DNA of 64,000 nucleotides from Kosakonia arachidis. GTDB taxonomy: Bacteria; Pseudomonadota; Gammaproteobacteria; Enterobacterales; Enterobacteriaceae. Location: NCBI RefSeq assembly GCF_900116535.1, contig NZ_FPAU01000001.1, positions 635,687 to 699,686 on the forward strand, written 5' to 3'. Made by a program: the position numbers and the translations under genes. This document shows, one piece after another, positions 38,161 through 45,356 of the stretch (the stretch's first letter is position 1; each line of letters opens with the position of its first letter). The notes below the pieces were generated by a model. That model did no database searches. It was given only the letters and a program-made list of their open reading frames with translations, and was not told where the DNA came from.

Positions 38161-38421
38161 TTATCGGGCAAAGACGTAAATTAGTTCAAAAATCATGGCG
38201 GGAATGCAGTAATCTTTGGTGAATTCTTCAAGGTCGGCAGTGTTCTCCTTGAAATGCTGCAACATCTTATCCACCGCCTGCGCTTCATCTTTGGCTTCGG
38301 TCTCAAAAGGCATTTTATGAAAGCCTTCCTCTTTCAATTGACGACGCTTTTCTGCAGACATTATGTTTTTCTCATGGGCATTCACTGTGATGTCATTGAC
38401 GTAAAATTGCCATTTTTTCAT
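38161..38421 (-). CDS. Conserved hypothetical 86-residue protein
   Basis: Small soluble protein, family not recognised. Starts MKKWQFYVNDITVNAHEK, which looks like a beta-strand pair, followed by a charged helical region (SAEKRRQLKEEGFHKMPFE) and a C-terminal hydrophobic end (IPAMIFELIYVFAR). AGGAAATGAG precedes the ATG. Host-like base composition suggests a resident gene rather than island cargo. Confidence 0.6.
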   Translation of the reverse strand: MKKWQFYVNDITVNAHEKNIMSAEKRRQLKEEGFHKMPFETEAKDEAQAVDKMLQHFKENTADLEEFTKDYCIPAMIFELIYVFAR

Positions 38422-38612
38422 CTCATTTCCTCGTGTATGAACCGGGCTGAGGTATTTATACTCGTTAGTGTTCAGAGCGGCTGTGAAAGTGACGACAATT
38501 TACGCGCCGCGCATTTTTTAACATCGTGATGGTATTGCCTACACGTCAGCCCCTTCTCTGGTGGATAAATTTCATGCCATGATGGTTTTTTCAGTTGGTG
38601 AGGGTGGGGAAG

Positions 38613-39077
38613 ATGGTACAAGAGTGGCATAAAGACGGCTTTCTGATCAGTACTGACGTAGAAAAACAGGATATTACGGAAATTCACCGCTATCTGACGC
38701 GCTCAACCTGGGCTCCGGGCATCGACAGAGAGACGGTGGCATTGTCGGTGCAAAACAGCCTCAATTTTGGCCTTTTCCATGACGGCGCGCAGATAGGTTT
38801 TGCCCGCCTGATTACCGATTACGCCACCTTTGCGTATCTCTGCGATGTCTATGTGCTGGAAGAGTACCAGGGCCAGGGGTTAGGGCGCTGGCTGATCGAT
38901 TGCTGGCATGCGCATCCGGTGTTTGAGAAATTACGCCGCATTATGCTGTTTACCAGCACCGCGCCCTGGCTGTACGAAAAGTTTGGCTATCAGCCAATCA
39001 ATAGACCAAATTATACCTGGTCGATTGCCCGACCGGATATCTACCTGAGAGCCAAAAAATCGTCCCGGCAAGCTTAA
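38613..39077 (+). CDS. GNAT-family N-acetyltransferase
   Basis: 154 residues. The acetyl-CoA pyrophosphate-binding motif is EYQGQGLGRWLID (Q/RxxGxG), preceded by the strand AYLCDVYVLEEY and followed by the motif B helix ending at PWLYEKFGYQ. Substrate unknown; this compact type is often annotated as YitI/PhnO-like. Start at 38613 (MVQEWH) has GGGGA upstream. Host-like base composition. A weak stem (GCCTCC/GGAGG) follows the stop. Confidence 0.83.
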   Translation: MVQEWHKDGFLISTDVEKQDITEIHRYLTRSTWAPGIDRETVALSVQNSLNFGLFHDGAQIGFARLITDYATFAYLCDVYVLEEYQGQGLGRWLIDCWHAHPVFEKLRRIMLFTSTAPWLYEKFGYQPINRPNYTWSIARPDIYLRAKKSSRQA

Positions 39078-39646
39078 CGCAGTGCCTCCGTGTTGGTGGA
39101 GGTATCTATTCCACAACGTATTCCACGACGAGAGAGTTTTTCCATCTCATCCGGTATGGCTTTGTTCTCCGATTCGCACGGAGGGTTTTGCCTTGAGAAG
39201 AAGATCGCGTTGCCCGCCATCGGAACGGCGGTAAACGCTGTACGCCAGTACTAAAATGCCGAATAACCTCTTGAATTGATGCATTGATCTTAGGTTCGAC
39301 AGATAACCTTTTTTTGAGTCCGGAACGAAGTATCGATAACTGATGCGAAATTTTTCTATAAGATCAATCCATGCCAATACAATCGTCAAAACTTATTTTT
39401 AAATAAAGCTCATTGCGTGTTTTTGATTATTTCCTTCTCTGGGTTAGTCATGAAAAACTCCCATTCATCTCTTTTTTAATGTGGTCGAAAGGATTTTGAA
39501 CAACCATTTTATTGCTTCCGTTTAAAAAACATAAAGAATCCCCCTGTGGTGTAAGTCATAGGGAGGGGCTGATTTATATTTTTATAAAGATAACTGTATC
39601 TGCTAATAATATAAAAACACTCAAAGCTTTATAAGATTACTATAAT
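39078..39646. other. Gene-poor stretch with degenerate coding remnants and repeat copy A
   Basis: No intact gene. On the minus strand around 39080-39230 one frame reads AFTAVPMAGNAIFFSRQN and onward to a stop, and another reads YRRSDGGQRDLLLKAK, so this may be the decayed end of a mobile or tip-protein gene. Copy A of a 110-base direct repeat lies at 39247-39357. The rest (39358-39646) is AT-rich, with nothing I can support. Confidence 0.5.
39247..39357 (+). repeat. Direct repeat copy A (about 110 bp)
   Basis: About 85% identical by eye to 42009-42119, same orientation. Shared blocks include CCGAATAACCTCTTGAATTG and CGGAACGAAGTAT. The two copies bracket the PAAR-effector module. Identity unknown. 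Confidence 0.75.
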
Positions 39647-39910
39647 TCATCTTATTTTTTTAAAAATATAGAGTGTGATAACTACGCAAGCAATATTACC
39701 GATAAGAGATGTCATTAGCAATTGATCAAATGACTGCGAAAGAATATCTATAATGCCATCGCATGTATCCACATTCATAGTTCCTGTTGACGGAGGTGAG
39801 TTATATTTCATGGTTAATCCATAACCAAAAACAGGTATCATAACAGCTATAATATAGAAAATAACTGTAGCAATAATCCCCATCCACCTTAATACTGTTT
39901 TATTTAGCAT
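39647..39910 (-). CDS. Two-helix membrane protein, candidate immunity to the PAAR effector
   Basis: 87 residues: an N-terminal membrane helix (MGIIATVIFYIIAVMIPVFGYG), a polar middle containing one Cys, and a C-terminal helix (SLIGNIACVVITLYIFKKIR). ATG at 39910 lies inside the end of the effector gene (overlap of 11 bases), with GGGA upstream, so expression is coupled. The loop between helices would face the periplasm, fitting protection against a cell-wall or membrane enzyme. Function inferred from context. Confidence 0.6.
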   Translation of the reverse strand: MLNKTVLRWMGIIATVIFYIIAVMIPVFGYGLTMKYNSPPSTGTMNVDTCDGIIDILSQSFDQLLMTSLIGNIACVVITLYIFKKIR

Positions 39911-41054
39911 CAGAAGTCCCACCCAACAACCCGCCTATTGACCCTGCTGAATAACCTGTTGATGAACCCGCTTTGGATAAACCCTCAGTAGATAATTCAA
40001 ACGATTTCCCACGGAAATCAGACTTCGATGGAGTAAAACCGTTTATATTTTGATATTGCTCTTTGAATTTTTCGGTAAAATTTATAACATTCATTGACGA
40101 TAGTTCTCTACTTTTATTACTTAAATATTTTTTCAGTGATGTAGGAATTGTGAAATCTTCGTGTCCTTCTATTGGTATGCCTGTTGTTGAAACATATCTT
40201 GTATTAAAAACATGTGAACCTGCTTTACTAATTGCATTTACAGTATGAGTTGTACAGTTACTTCCGGTCAAATGGTATCCATCAATGACCTTACCATTTC
40301 TCTTAGTACGTTCACCCATATCTTTAGTCACTTGCGGTGTAGTTCCTGAGTCCCATAATTTTTGAAACACATCTCTGGCACGTAGAAGGCCAACATCATT
40401 TATTTTGTAAACTACAGCTTCGCGTTGATAAAGTTCCTCTCGATAATATAAACGAGCATCATCACCCTTCATGAATAGCAATATACCATCGCCAGTTAGT
40501 CCAGCCATACCAACTCGCCCGAAACGTCCGTATGTATATACAAAAATTTTATTACTTTGGTGTACAGAAACAAAAGCATGCCCAGCCTCCTGTACCTCAA
40601 CCCAAATATAAACACCATCACGTAATGGATTATCATCAGGAGTGCATGTCTTAGCATAATCATTATGTTTCTTTGCAACTTGAGCATGCTGTACTGGTTC
40701 TTCCACTTCTGCTGGTAAAGCAACCGCTAAGGGGGCAGGAGCAACTCCAGGTGCTGCTTTAAATGGTTTTGCTTCCTCAACCCCGTAGGATGCGTAGGGA
40801 AAAGATGAAATGAATCTTGCTCTACAGGGACATGTACTCCGGCTATGCAAAGTTCCTGCTGCTACTACGCCGTCAATCCAGTAATTAGGGATGCCACCTA
40901 CAATATGGTATAACTTGCCATCTTTACCACAAGATACAGAGTCGCCATTTCTCGCGGTCGAAATTCCTTCCAACCTGTGATTTGGGGAGCCTGAAAGTAT
41001 ATTACCACCGCATGTTGTTTTGTCGCCTTTACGAAGAAAATGACCAGTCGGCAT
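39900..41054 (-). CDS. PAAR-domain T6SS effector with putative permuted NlpC/P60-like domain
   Basis: 384 residues. The N-terminal PAAR domain (about 1-90: GHFLRKGDKTTCGGNILSG, ARNGDSVSCGKDGKLYHI) forms the spike tip of type VI systems. A Pro/Ala-rich linker follows (about 100-125), then a C-terminal domain with GHAFVSVHQSNKIFVYTYGR and, later, LTGSNCTTHTVNAIS. His before Cys in this order is the hallmark of circularly permuted papain-fold hydrolases (YiiX/LRAT type), suggesting an amidase or lipid/peptide hydrolase. That call is inference from two motifs. Start 41054 chosen for AAGGAT 7 bases upstream; the frame extends 14 codons more. Confidence 0.75.
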   Translation of the reverse strand: MPTGHFLRKGDKTTCGGNILSGSPNHRLEGISTARNGDSVSCGKDGKLYHIVGGIPNYWIDGVVAAGTLHSRSTCPCRARFISSFPYASYGVEEAKPFKAAPGVAPAPLAVALPAEVEEPVQHAQVAKKHNDYAKTCTPDDNPLRDGVYIWVEVQEAGHAFVSVHQSNKIFVYTYGRFGRVGMAGLTGDGILLFMKGDDARLYYREELYQREAVVYKINDVGLLRARDVFQKLWDSGTTPQVTKDMGERTKRNGKVIDGYHLTGSNCTTHTVNAISKAGSHVFNTRYVSTTGIPIEGHEDFTIPTSLKKYLSNKSRELSSMNVINFTEKFKEQYQNINGFTPSKSDFRGKSFELSTEGLSKAGSSTGYSAGSIGGLLGGTSDAK

Positions 41055-41130
41055 TGTATCATCCTTAATGAAGTTTATTGGCAGGTTTAGAATCATTTAC
41101 AGACAGAGAAGATACGATTCACATTTTTTC

Positions 41131-41511
41131 TCAATGGAGTAGGTGGACACAGTATTGTGATGTAGCACTGATCATTGGCATCGTGGTTACAAGTTCCATT
41201 GATACAGCGTTACGGGCATGTTCTTTTATCAGATCTATGTATAGTGAGTTCTGGTGATCCATTGCCTCACAATAGTGACCAAACTCTTCATGCAAATAAT
41301 TATTCGTTCCCTCAAAAAGGAATTCGTCGAATTTCAGGGTTATTTTATTTGTAACGGAATCTAAGCCATCACCGATAGGGAATGATCCATGAAATTGTAG
41401 GGTGCGGTAAAGATCGGTATGTAAAACGAGGTTTCTGAAATCGCCGATTGAGAACCCAAACACCAGCATAATGCCGTAGTGTGATTTATGGGGTTTAGTG
41501 TTGATCATCAT
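41131..41511 (-). CDS. Hypothetical 126-residue protein upstream of the PAAR effector
   Basis: Not recognised. Same strand as the PAAR gene and 76 bases before it, with GAGGGT before the ATG. Soluble-looking; motifs that stand out are LVFGFSIGDFRNL, a HEEFGHYCEAMDHQ segment with several His/Glu residues that could bind metal, and a C-terminal QYCVHLLH. It could be a delivery adaptor, a leftover effector piece, or unrelated. AT-rich codon use as in the island. Confidence 0.5.
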   Translation of the reverse strand: MMINTKPHKSHYGIMLVFGFSIGDFRNLVLHTDLYRTLQFHGSFPIGDGLDSVTNKITLKFDEFLFEGTNNYLHEEFGHYCEAMDHQNSLYIDLIKEHARNAVSMELVTTMPMISATSQYCVHLLH

Positions 41512-42479
41512 TTACCCTCATCCGGGCTACTGAGAAAAGTAAAGCTGGGCTGATGTCATCGTTTTTTGCTGGTGTATAAAAAAGAATTTTTTTGATCATA
41601 ACGTCCCTTTACTTATGGTTTTTATTTGAGCACTTATTGTCACATAAATCATAAGGGTATGCATTAAAAATTTGCGTTAAGTGCTACCGGATGAGGAGGT
41701 AAAGGTATCGGGGTTACTGTGTCGAGTTTCCGTAAGCAAAAGCATAGAGGGATACTTTTTTTTCGGGGATAAACATTTTTGTATGCTTTGGTTACTTGTG
41801 CTTAAGTCTTTTTCATCGCTGTTAGGGTTCTGTTTCAGTCATTCGTTGAAATACACATTGCTCTGAGTATTTAAGTGGCTTTTCGCGTGCATGTAGAATG
41901 TATATTTAATAAGTGATATAGTTCAGAGCTAAAATTGATTCTGTATTTTATTAACGAAATCTTGATATGGTTTTTTACCATTCACTACACTTTAATTGCG
42001 ATAAATAATGTACCAAAACGCCGAATAACCTCTTGAATTGATGCATTAGTCTCAGATTCGACAGATAACTGTTTTGAGTTCGGAACGAAGTATTAATAAC
42101 TGATACGTAATTCATCTCTATTTTTAATGGGGTCAAAAGTATTTTCCGGGAGCTCTGCTTCATTAATTAAATACTTAATGGTTTTTATATAACTATTATT
42201 GAAGATATTCTTCAATATGCTTTAATTTCTATCTCAATAAATCTGAAGATGGAACGTTTTTAATTTTTGTTAGCGCATAATTCAGGGATAAAGCAGCGAA
42301 TTACCACTGCTCTGTCCATAAAACATCATGCCAGGCAGTTTGTACAATGACTGAATGTGTTAGATCCCCCCTGCATAATGTATATTGAACGTTGCAATAT
42401 TCTGCGAGCGTGCTTCCAACAATAGCAATCAGTTCATAAAGTTAGCTATAATCCCTTGTCGCGTGTAATGGCTTTCCTT
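41512..42479. other. Gene-poor AT-rich stretch with repeat copy B
   Basis: No gene with a credible start and ribosome site. It contains copy B of the 110-base direct repeat at 42009-42119. The remainder looks like decayed accessory DNA leading into the P4-like immunity leader. Confidence 0.55.
42009..42119 (+). repeat. Direct repeat copy B (about 110 bp)
   Basis: Second copy of the repeat at 39247-39357, same orientation; 2.76 kb separates the copies. Confidence 0.75.
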
Positions 42480-42690
42480 ATGGTTACACCGCGCCTGCAA
42501 AATCAGGCGTCGGGATTAGCCTCCTGAAGACCATACAGGTGACACGTAGTAGAAGTGTCGCGCGTCTGGCTGCATCACAATGGTGGGCCGGACGGGGGCG
42601 TCGCAAGACGCACCGGTTTCTGTATGGCCGGTAAGGCTAACCCCGTCTGGTTCTGCCACCCGCGAGATTAGCCTCTCCGGTGGCGGATAT
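42480..42690 (+). ncRNA. P4-phage-like antisense immunity leader (CI/C4-type RNA with seqA-seqB-seqC)
   Basis: GATTAGCCTC occurs at 42514-42523 and again at 42666-42675. Between them, at about 42633-42639, lies AGGCTAA, complementary to TTAGCCT in both. With its flanks, the middle element matches the downstream target in 12 of 15 positions when complemented. This is the seqA-CI RNA(seqB)-seqC order of satellite phage P4 immunity, where a small RNA pairs with the leader to cause early termination. An Ash/Icd-like reading frame (42580-42798) overlaps it, as in P4-type elements. No other P4 gene (integrase, alpha primase) is in the window. Confidence 0.6.
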
Positions 42691-42715
42691 ATACCACATA
42701 CAGAAGGCGATTCTT

Positions 42716-43174
42716 ATGGCTACACCCTCAACCTTTCCACTTGCATTACTGACTGTCCCTTTTCATTACGCGACCGATTTCACCGAGCTTGCGGATAACT
42801 GCGAACGTTTTACCGAAGTGATGGTGGAGTGCGACGACCCGGCGCATAAAATGGCGCTCTGCGGGCGGCTCTCTGCCTGCCTGGCGCTGCTGCAATCCAC
42901 GTTGCAGGAACCTGTTCCCGACCTTATCAAAGCCAGTCTGACGGTTGATCATCTCCCTACCCGATCCCCGGTGTTTGAGGCCGAAAGCGATCAGTTATGT
43001 CGTTACTGCCAGTTGCTGACGCAGTTATTAATAAGCGGCTCACTGGCAAGCAGTCAGCAACGCGTCGTTGGCGATTTGCTGTCTACGCTGATCAGTTTCT
43101 TTGCCGATACGCTGAAAATGCCGCGCTGGCTGCGTACCGATGACGGGGTAGTGGAGCTCGACGTGTTTCTCTGA
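42716..43174 (+). CDS. Hypothetical 152-residue protein downstream of the P4-like leader
   Basis: Not recognised. Predicted soluble and mostly helical, Leu- and Cys-rich (FTELADNCERFTEVMVEC, ALCGRLSACLALLQS, LCRYCQLLTQLLI), ending in a strand-like WLRTDDGVVELDVFL. ATG at 42716 with AAGG upstream, beginning right after seqC of the immunity leader and overlapping the Ash-like frame, so its expression is probably set by that leader. Base composition is host-like, unlike the AT-rich island before it. A strong terminator follows 7 bases after the stop. Confidence 0.6.
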   Translation: MATPSTFPLALLTVPFHYATDFTELADNCERFTEVMVECDDPAHKMALCGRLSACLALLQSTLQEPVPDLIKASLTVDHLPTRSPVFEAESDQLCRYCQLLTQLLISGSLASSQQRVVGDLLSTLISFFADTLKMPRWLRTDDGVVELDVFL

Positions 43175-43181
43175 GCCGAAT

Positions 43182-43205
43182 TGCCGGAGCCAGTAGGCTC
43201 CGGCA
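43182..43205. terminator. 10-bp stem terminator
   Basis: TGCCGGAGCC pairs perfectly with GGCTCCGGCA around AGTA, between two convergent genes. No long T-run. Confidence 0.7.
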
Positions 43206-43276
43206 GATCAGTCAGCATTGCCTGCGGGTGGTGTCAATGAGGTGGTTAGCAAATCGTAAAAGTACTCTGTATCTCG

Positions 43277-43900
43277 TCACACCATCCCATTATTACCATG
43301 GCGCAAAAATGCCGGGCGCTGGTTCAGTCGCGCAAACCACGCGTCGATAGCGGGCACCTCCGGATGTTCAAACGGCGTCATTTTCCAGCGGTTCACCGAC
43401 AGCCCCAGCACCACATCCGCCAGCGTGAAGGTATCGCCTGCGGCAAAGGCACCGGTGCGTTGCAGCTGCTGCTCCAGAATGCCGATGCAGTGGTTCCACT
43501 CTTTGATTCCCGCCTCAATGGCTTTTGGATCGTTAAAGGCCGGGTTTTTGCGCGCCAGCGCGGGGAAGACATAGCGCCAGGCGTTGTTAAACTCGGTGGC
43601 CTGCCAGTCCATCCAGTGCTCCACCATGGCGCAGGCCTGCGGTTCGGCAGGCAATAGATCATTGCGCCCCGTTTTACGCGCCAGGTAGCGGCAAATCGAG
43701 TTTGATTCCCATAGCACAAACTCATCATCCAGCAGGACGGGCACCATGGCGTTCGGGTTCAGTGCACGGAATGCGTCGGTCTCGGTGGAGGCAAAACCGC
43801 TGCCGTAATCTTCCTGTAAATAATCCAGCCCCGCTTCCTCGCAGGTCCACAACACTTTACGCACATTGATAGAAGAAGTTTTGCCAAGGATTTTGAGCAT
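43277..43900 (-). CDS. Glutathione S-transferase family protein
   Basis: 207 residues. N-terminal thioredoxin fold (MLKILGKTSSINVRKVLW, with SSINVRK as the glutathione-activating loop; NAMVPVL with cis-Pro and WESNSICRYLA contacting glutathione) and an all-helical C-terminal domain ending in GDTFTLADVVLGLSVNRW (N-capping box). Similar to GstB encoded at 55710-56339. Divergent from the guanidine operon, with the NtrC box and sigma-54 promoter between them. Substrate unknown; a link to guanidine metabolism is not evident. Confidence 0.87.
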   Translation of the reverse strand: MLKILGKTSSINVRKVLWTCEEAGLDYLQEDYGSGFASTETDAFRALNPNAMVPVLLDDEFVLWESNSICRYLARKTGRNDLLPAEPQACAMVEHWMDWQATEFNNAWRYVFPALARKNPAFNDPKAIEAGIKEWNHCIGILEQQLQRTGAFAAGDTFTLADVVLGLSVNRWKMTPFEHPEVPAIDAWFARLNQRPAFLRHGNNGMV

Positions 43901-43978
43901 ATTACGAACGTCCGTCTGCGTGATTAATCGTTTAAAAACAATACACCAGCTAAATGCATTCCCGCCACTTGCGCCGTA

Positions 43979-43993
43979 GCACCAGCGTGGTGC
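43979..43993. promoter_or_regulatory. NtrC-binding-site-like palindrome
   Basis: GCACCAGCGTGGTGC is a perfect inverted repeat with arms GCACC/GGTGC and 5-base spacer, matching the NtrC consensus. It lies about 83-97 bases upstream of the sigma-54 -24 element, a normal enhancer distance. Confidence 0.7.
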
Positions 43994-44075
43994 AGTGCCT
44001 TGTTGTGGCTCACCAAAACAGGGACAGCGTAACGTAACAATTCGCTAACGTTATGACGGTAAAGCAAAAACAACC

Positions 44076-44091
44076 TGGCACAGCACTTGCA
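44076..44091 (+). promoter_or_regulatory. Sigma-54 (RpoN) promoter of the guanidine operon
   Basis: TGGCAC-N5-TTGCA matches the sigma-54 consensus (GG and GC 10 bases apart). Predicted start of RNA is near 44102, some 20 bases before the riboswitch aptamer, so the riboswitch would be at the 5' end of the transcript. Confidence 0.78.
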
Positions 44092-44122
44092 AAAGCGAGA
44101 GCGCAGTGCAACACACAATTTG

Positions 44123-44223
44123 AAAATAGCTGGCTAGGGTTCCGGTTCACTTTGGTGAATGACTGGTCCAAGAGCTGGCGACCTCTGCGAGGTTACACGG
44201 CGGGACAAAAACCCGGGAGACAG
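44123..44223 (+). ncRNA. Guanidine-I (ykkC/yxkD) riboswitch aptamer
   Basis: Conserved blocks in order: CTAGGGTTCCG at 44134-44144, CTGGTCCAAGAGCTGGCGA around 44163-44181, ACACGGCGGGACAAAAACCC followed by GGGAGA, ending near 44221. These are the hallmark sequences of the ykkC guanidine-I class. Downstream, GCAGC (44223-44227) can pair with GCTGC (44243-44247) as part of an expression platform before the ATG at 44280. Guanidine binding should switch on the import and degradation genes. Confidence 0.93.
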
Positions 44224-44279
44224 CAGCACCAATGGGTGTCGCGCTGCCCCCCTAACTTTGTGCCAATCAGAGGTCAAGA

Positions 44280-45338
44280 ATGAAGAAATTTCCATTGTTC
44301 CGCTCTCTTGTGTTGTCGCTGGCGATGCTGGTCAGTCTCCCCACCTTTGCCGCCGTGAAAAAAGAGTTCAACATCTGCTGGACTATCTACGCCGGATGGA
44401 TGCCGTGGGGCACCATCAGCAGTAGCAAAATCATTGATAAATGGGCCAGCAAATACGGTATCAAGATCAATATTGTGCAACTGAATGACTATATTGAATC
44501 CATCAACCAGTACACCGCTGGCCAGTTTGATGGCTGCACCATGACCAATATGGATGCGCTGACCATTCCGGCTGCGGGCGGCGTTGACAGTACAGCGCTG
44601 ATCCTCGGCAGTTACTCCGAAGGCAACGACGGCGTCGTAATGAAAGGCGAGGGCAAAACCCTCAAAGATTTGAAAGGGATGAAAGTCTACCTGCCAGAAC
44701 TCTCCGTTTCTCACTATCTGCTGGTGCGCGGGCTGGAAAAAGCCGGGCTGGCGGAGAAAGACGTCACCGTGGTGAACACCTCCGATGCGGATATTGTCTC
44801 GGCGTTTGGTACGCCAAATGTGCAGGCTGCCGTCGCCTGGAACCCGCAGCTCTCCGTGATTAAAGCCACGCCGAAAACCACCGAAGTCTTTAGCTCCTCG
44901 CAAGTGCCGGGCGAATTGATCGACATGATGGTGGTCAACAGCGCCACCCTGAAAGATAACCCGGCACTGGGTAAAGCGCTCACCGGCGCATGGTACGAAA
45001 TGATGGGCTTGATGAAAGCGCAGGACGCCACGGTACTTAATTCGATGGCCGCCGCTTCCGGCACCGATCTGGCCGGTTACAAGGCACAACTGAAAACCAC
45101 CCACCTGTTCTATACCCCGGCGGACAACATTGCTTTTGTGACGTCAGCAGAGCTGGCGAAAACCATGCAGCGCGTTGCGTCATTCTCCTTTGAGAAAGGC
45201 CTGCTCGGCGATGGTGCGCAGAGCGCGGATTTTATCGGTATGACCTTCCCCGGCAATGTTACGCAGGGCGATGCGAATAACGTGAAACTGCGCTTTGACG
45301 ACAGCTTCGTGAAGATGGCCGCTGCCGGCAAGCTGTGA
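44280..45338 (+). CDS. Guanidine-operon ABC transporter, periplasmic binding protein
   Basis: 352 residues with a signal peptide of about 24 residues (MKKFPLFRSLVLSLAMLVSL..FAA). NMT1/TauA-like binding fold; FNICWTIYAGWMPWG is the signature start of the urea carboxylase-associated ABC binding protein family. Because its operon has a guanidine riboswitch, guanidine or a relative is the likely ligand. Aromatic and acidic residues in the first domain suit a small cation. GAGG precedes the ATG. Confidence 0.87.
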   Translation: MKKFPLFRSLVLSLAMLVSLPTFAAVKKEFNICWTIYAGWMPWGTISSSKIIDKWASKYGIKINIVQLNDYIESINQYTAGQFDGCTMTNMDALTIPAAGGVDSTALILGSYSEGNDGVVMKGEGKTLKDLKGMKVYLPELSVSHYLLVRGLEKAGLAEKDVTVVNTSDADIVSAFGTPNVQAAVAWNPQLSVIKATPKTTEVFSSSQVPGELIDMMVVNSATLKDNPALGKALTGAWYEMMGLMKAQDATVLNSMAAASGTDLAGYKAQLKTTHLFYTPADNIAFVTSAELAKTMQRVASFSFEKGLLGDGAQSADFIGMTFPGNVTQGDANNVKLRFDDSFVKMAAAGKL

Positions 45339-45356
45339 TAACTGACGGAGTTCGCC

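Noticed and set aside
39147-39389. An 80-codon minus-strand frame covering repeat copy A.
   Set aside because: No ribosome site, and the similar frame in copy B diverges outside the repeat, so it is treated as a remnant, not a gene.
41681-41866. A 61-codon plus-strand frame in the AT-rich gap.
   Set aside because: Low-complexity, hydrophobic-biased translation with no partner or conserved feature.
42580-42798. Ash/Icd-like reading frame of 72 codons.
   Set aside because: Reported only as support for the P4-like leader. It overlaps the RNA element and the start of the next gene, and translation is doubtful.
34112-43205. Search for CRISPR arrays, restriction-modification, CBASS or toxin-antitoxin genes in the island.
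   Set aside because: No regularly spaced repeats and no recognisable nuclease, methyltransferase or cyclase motifs were found.
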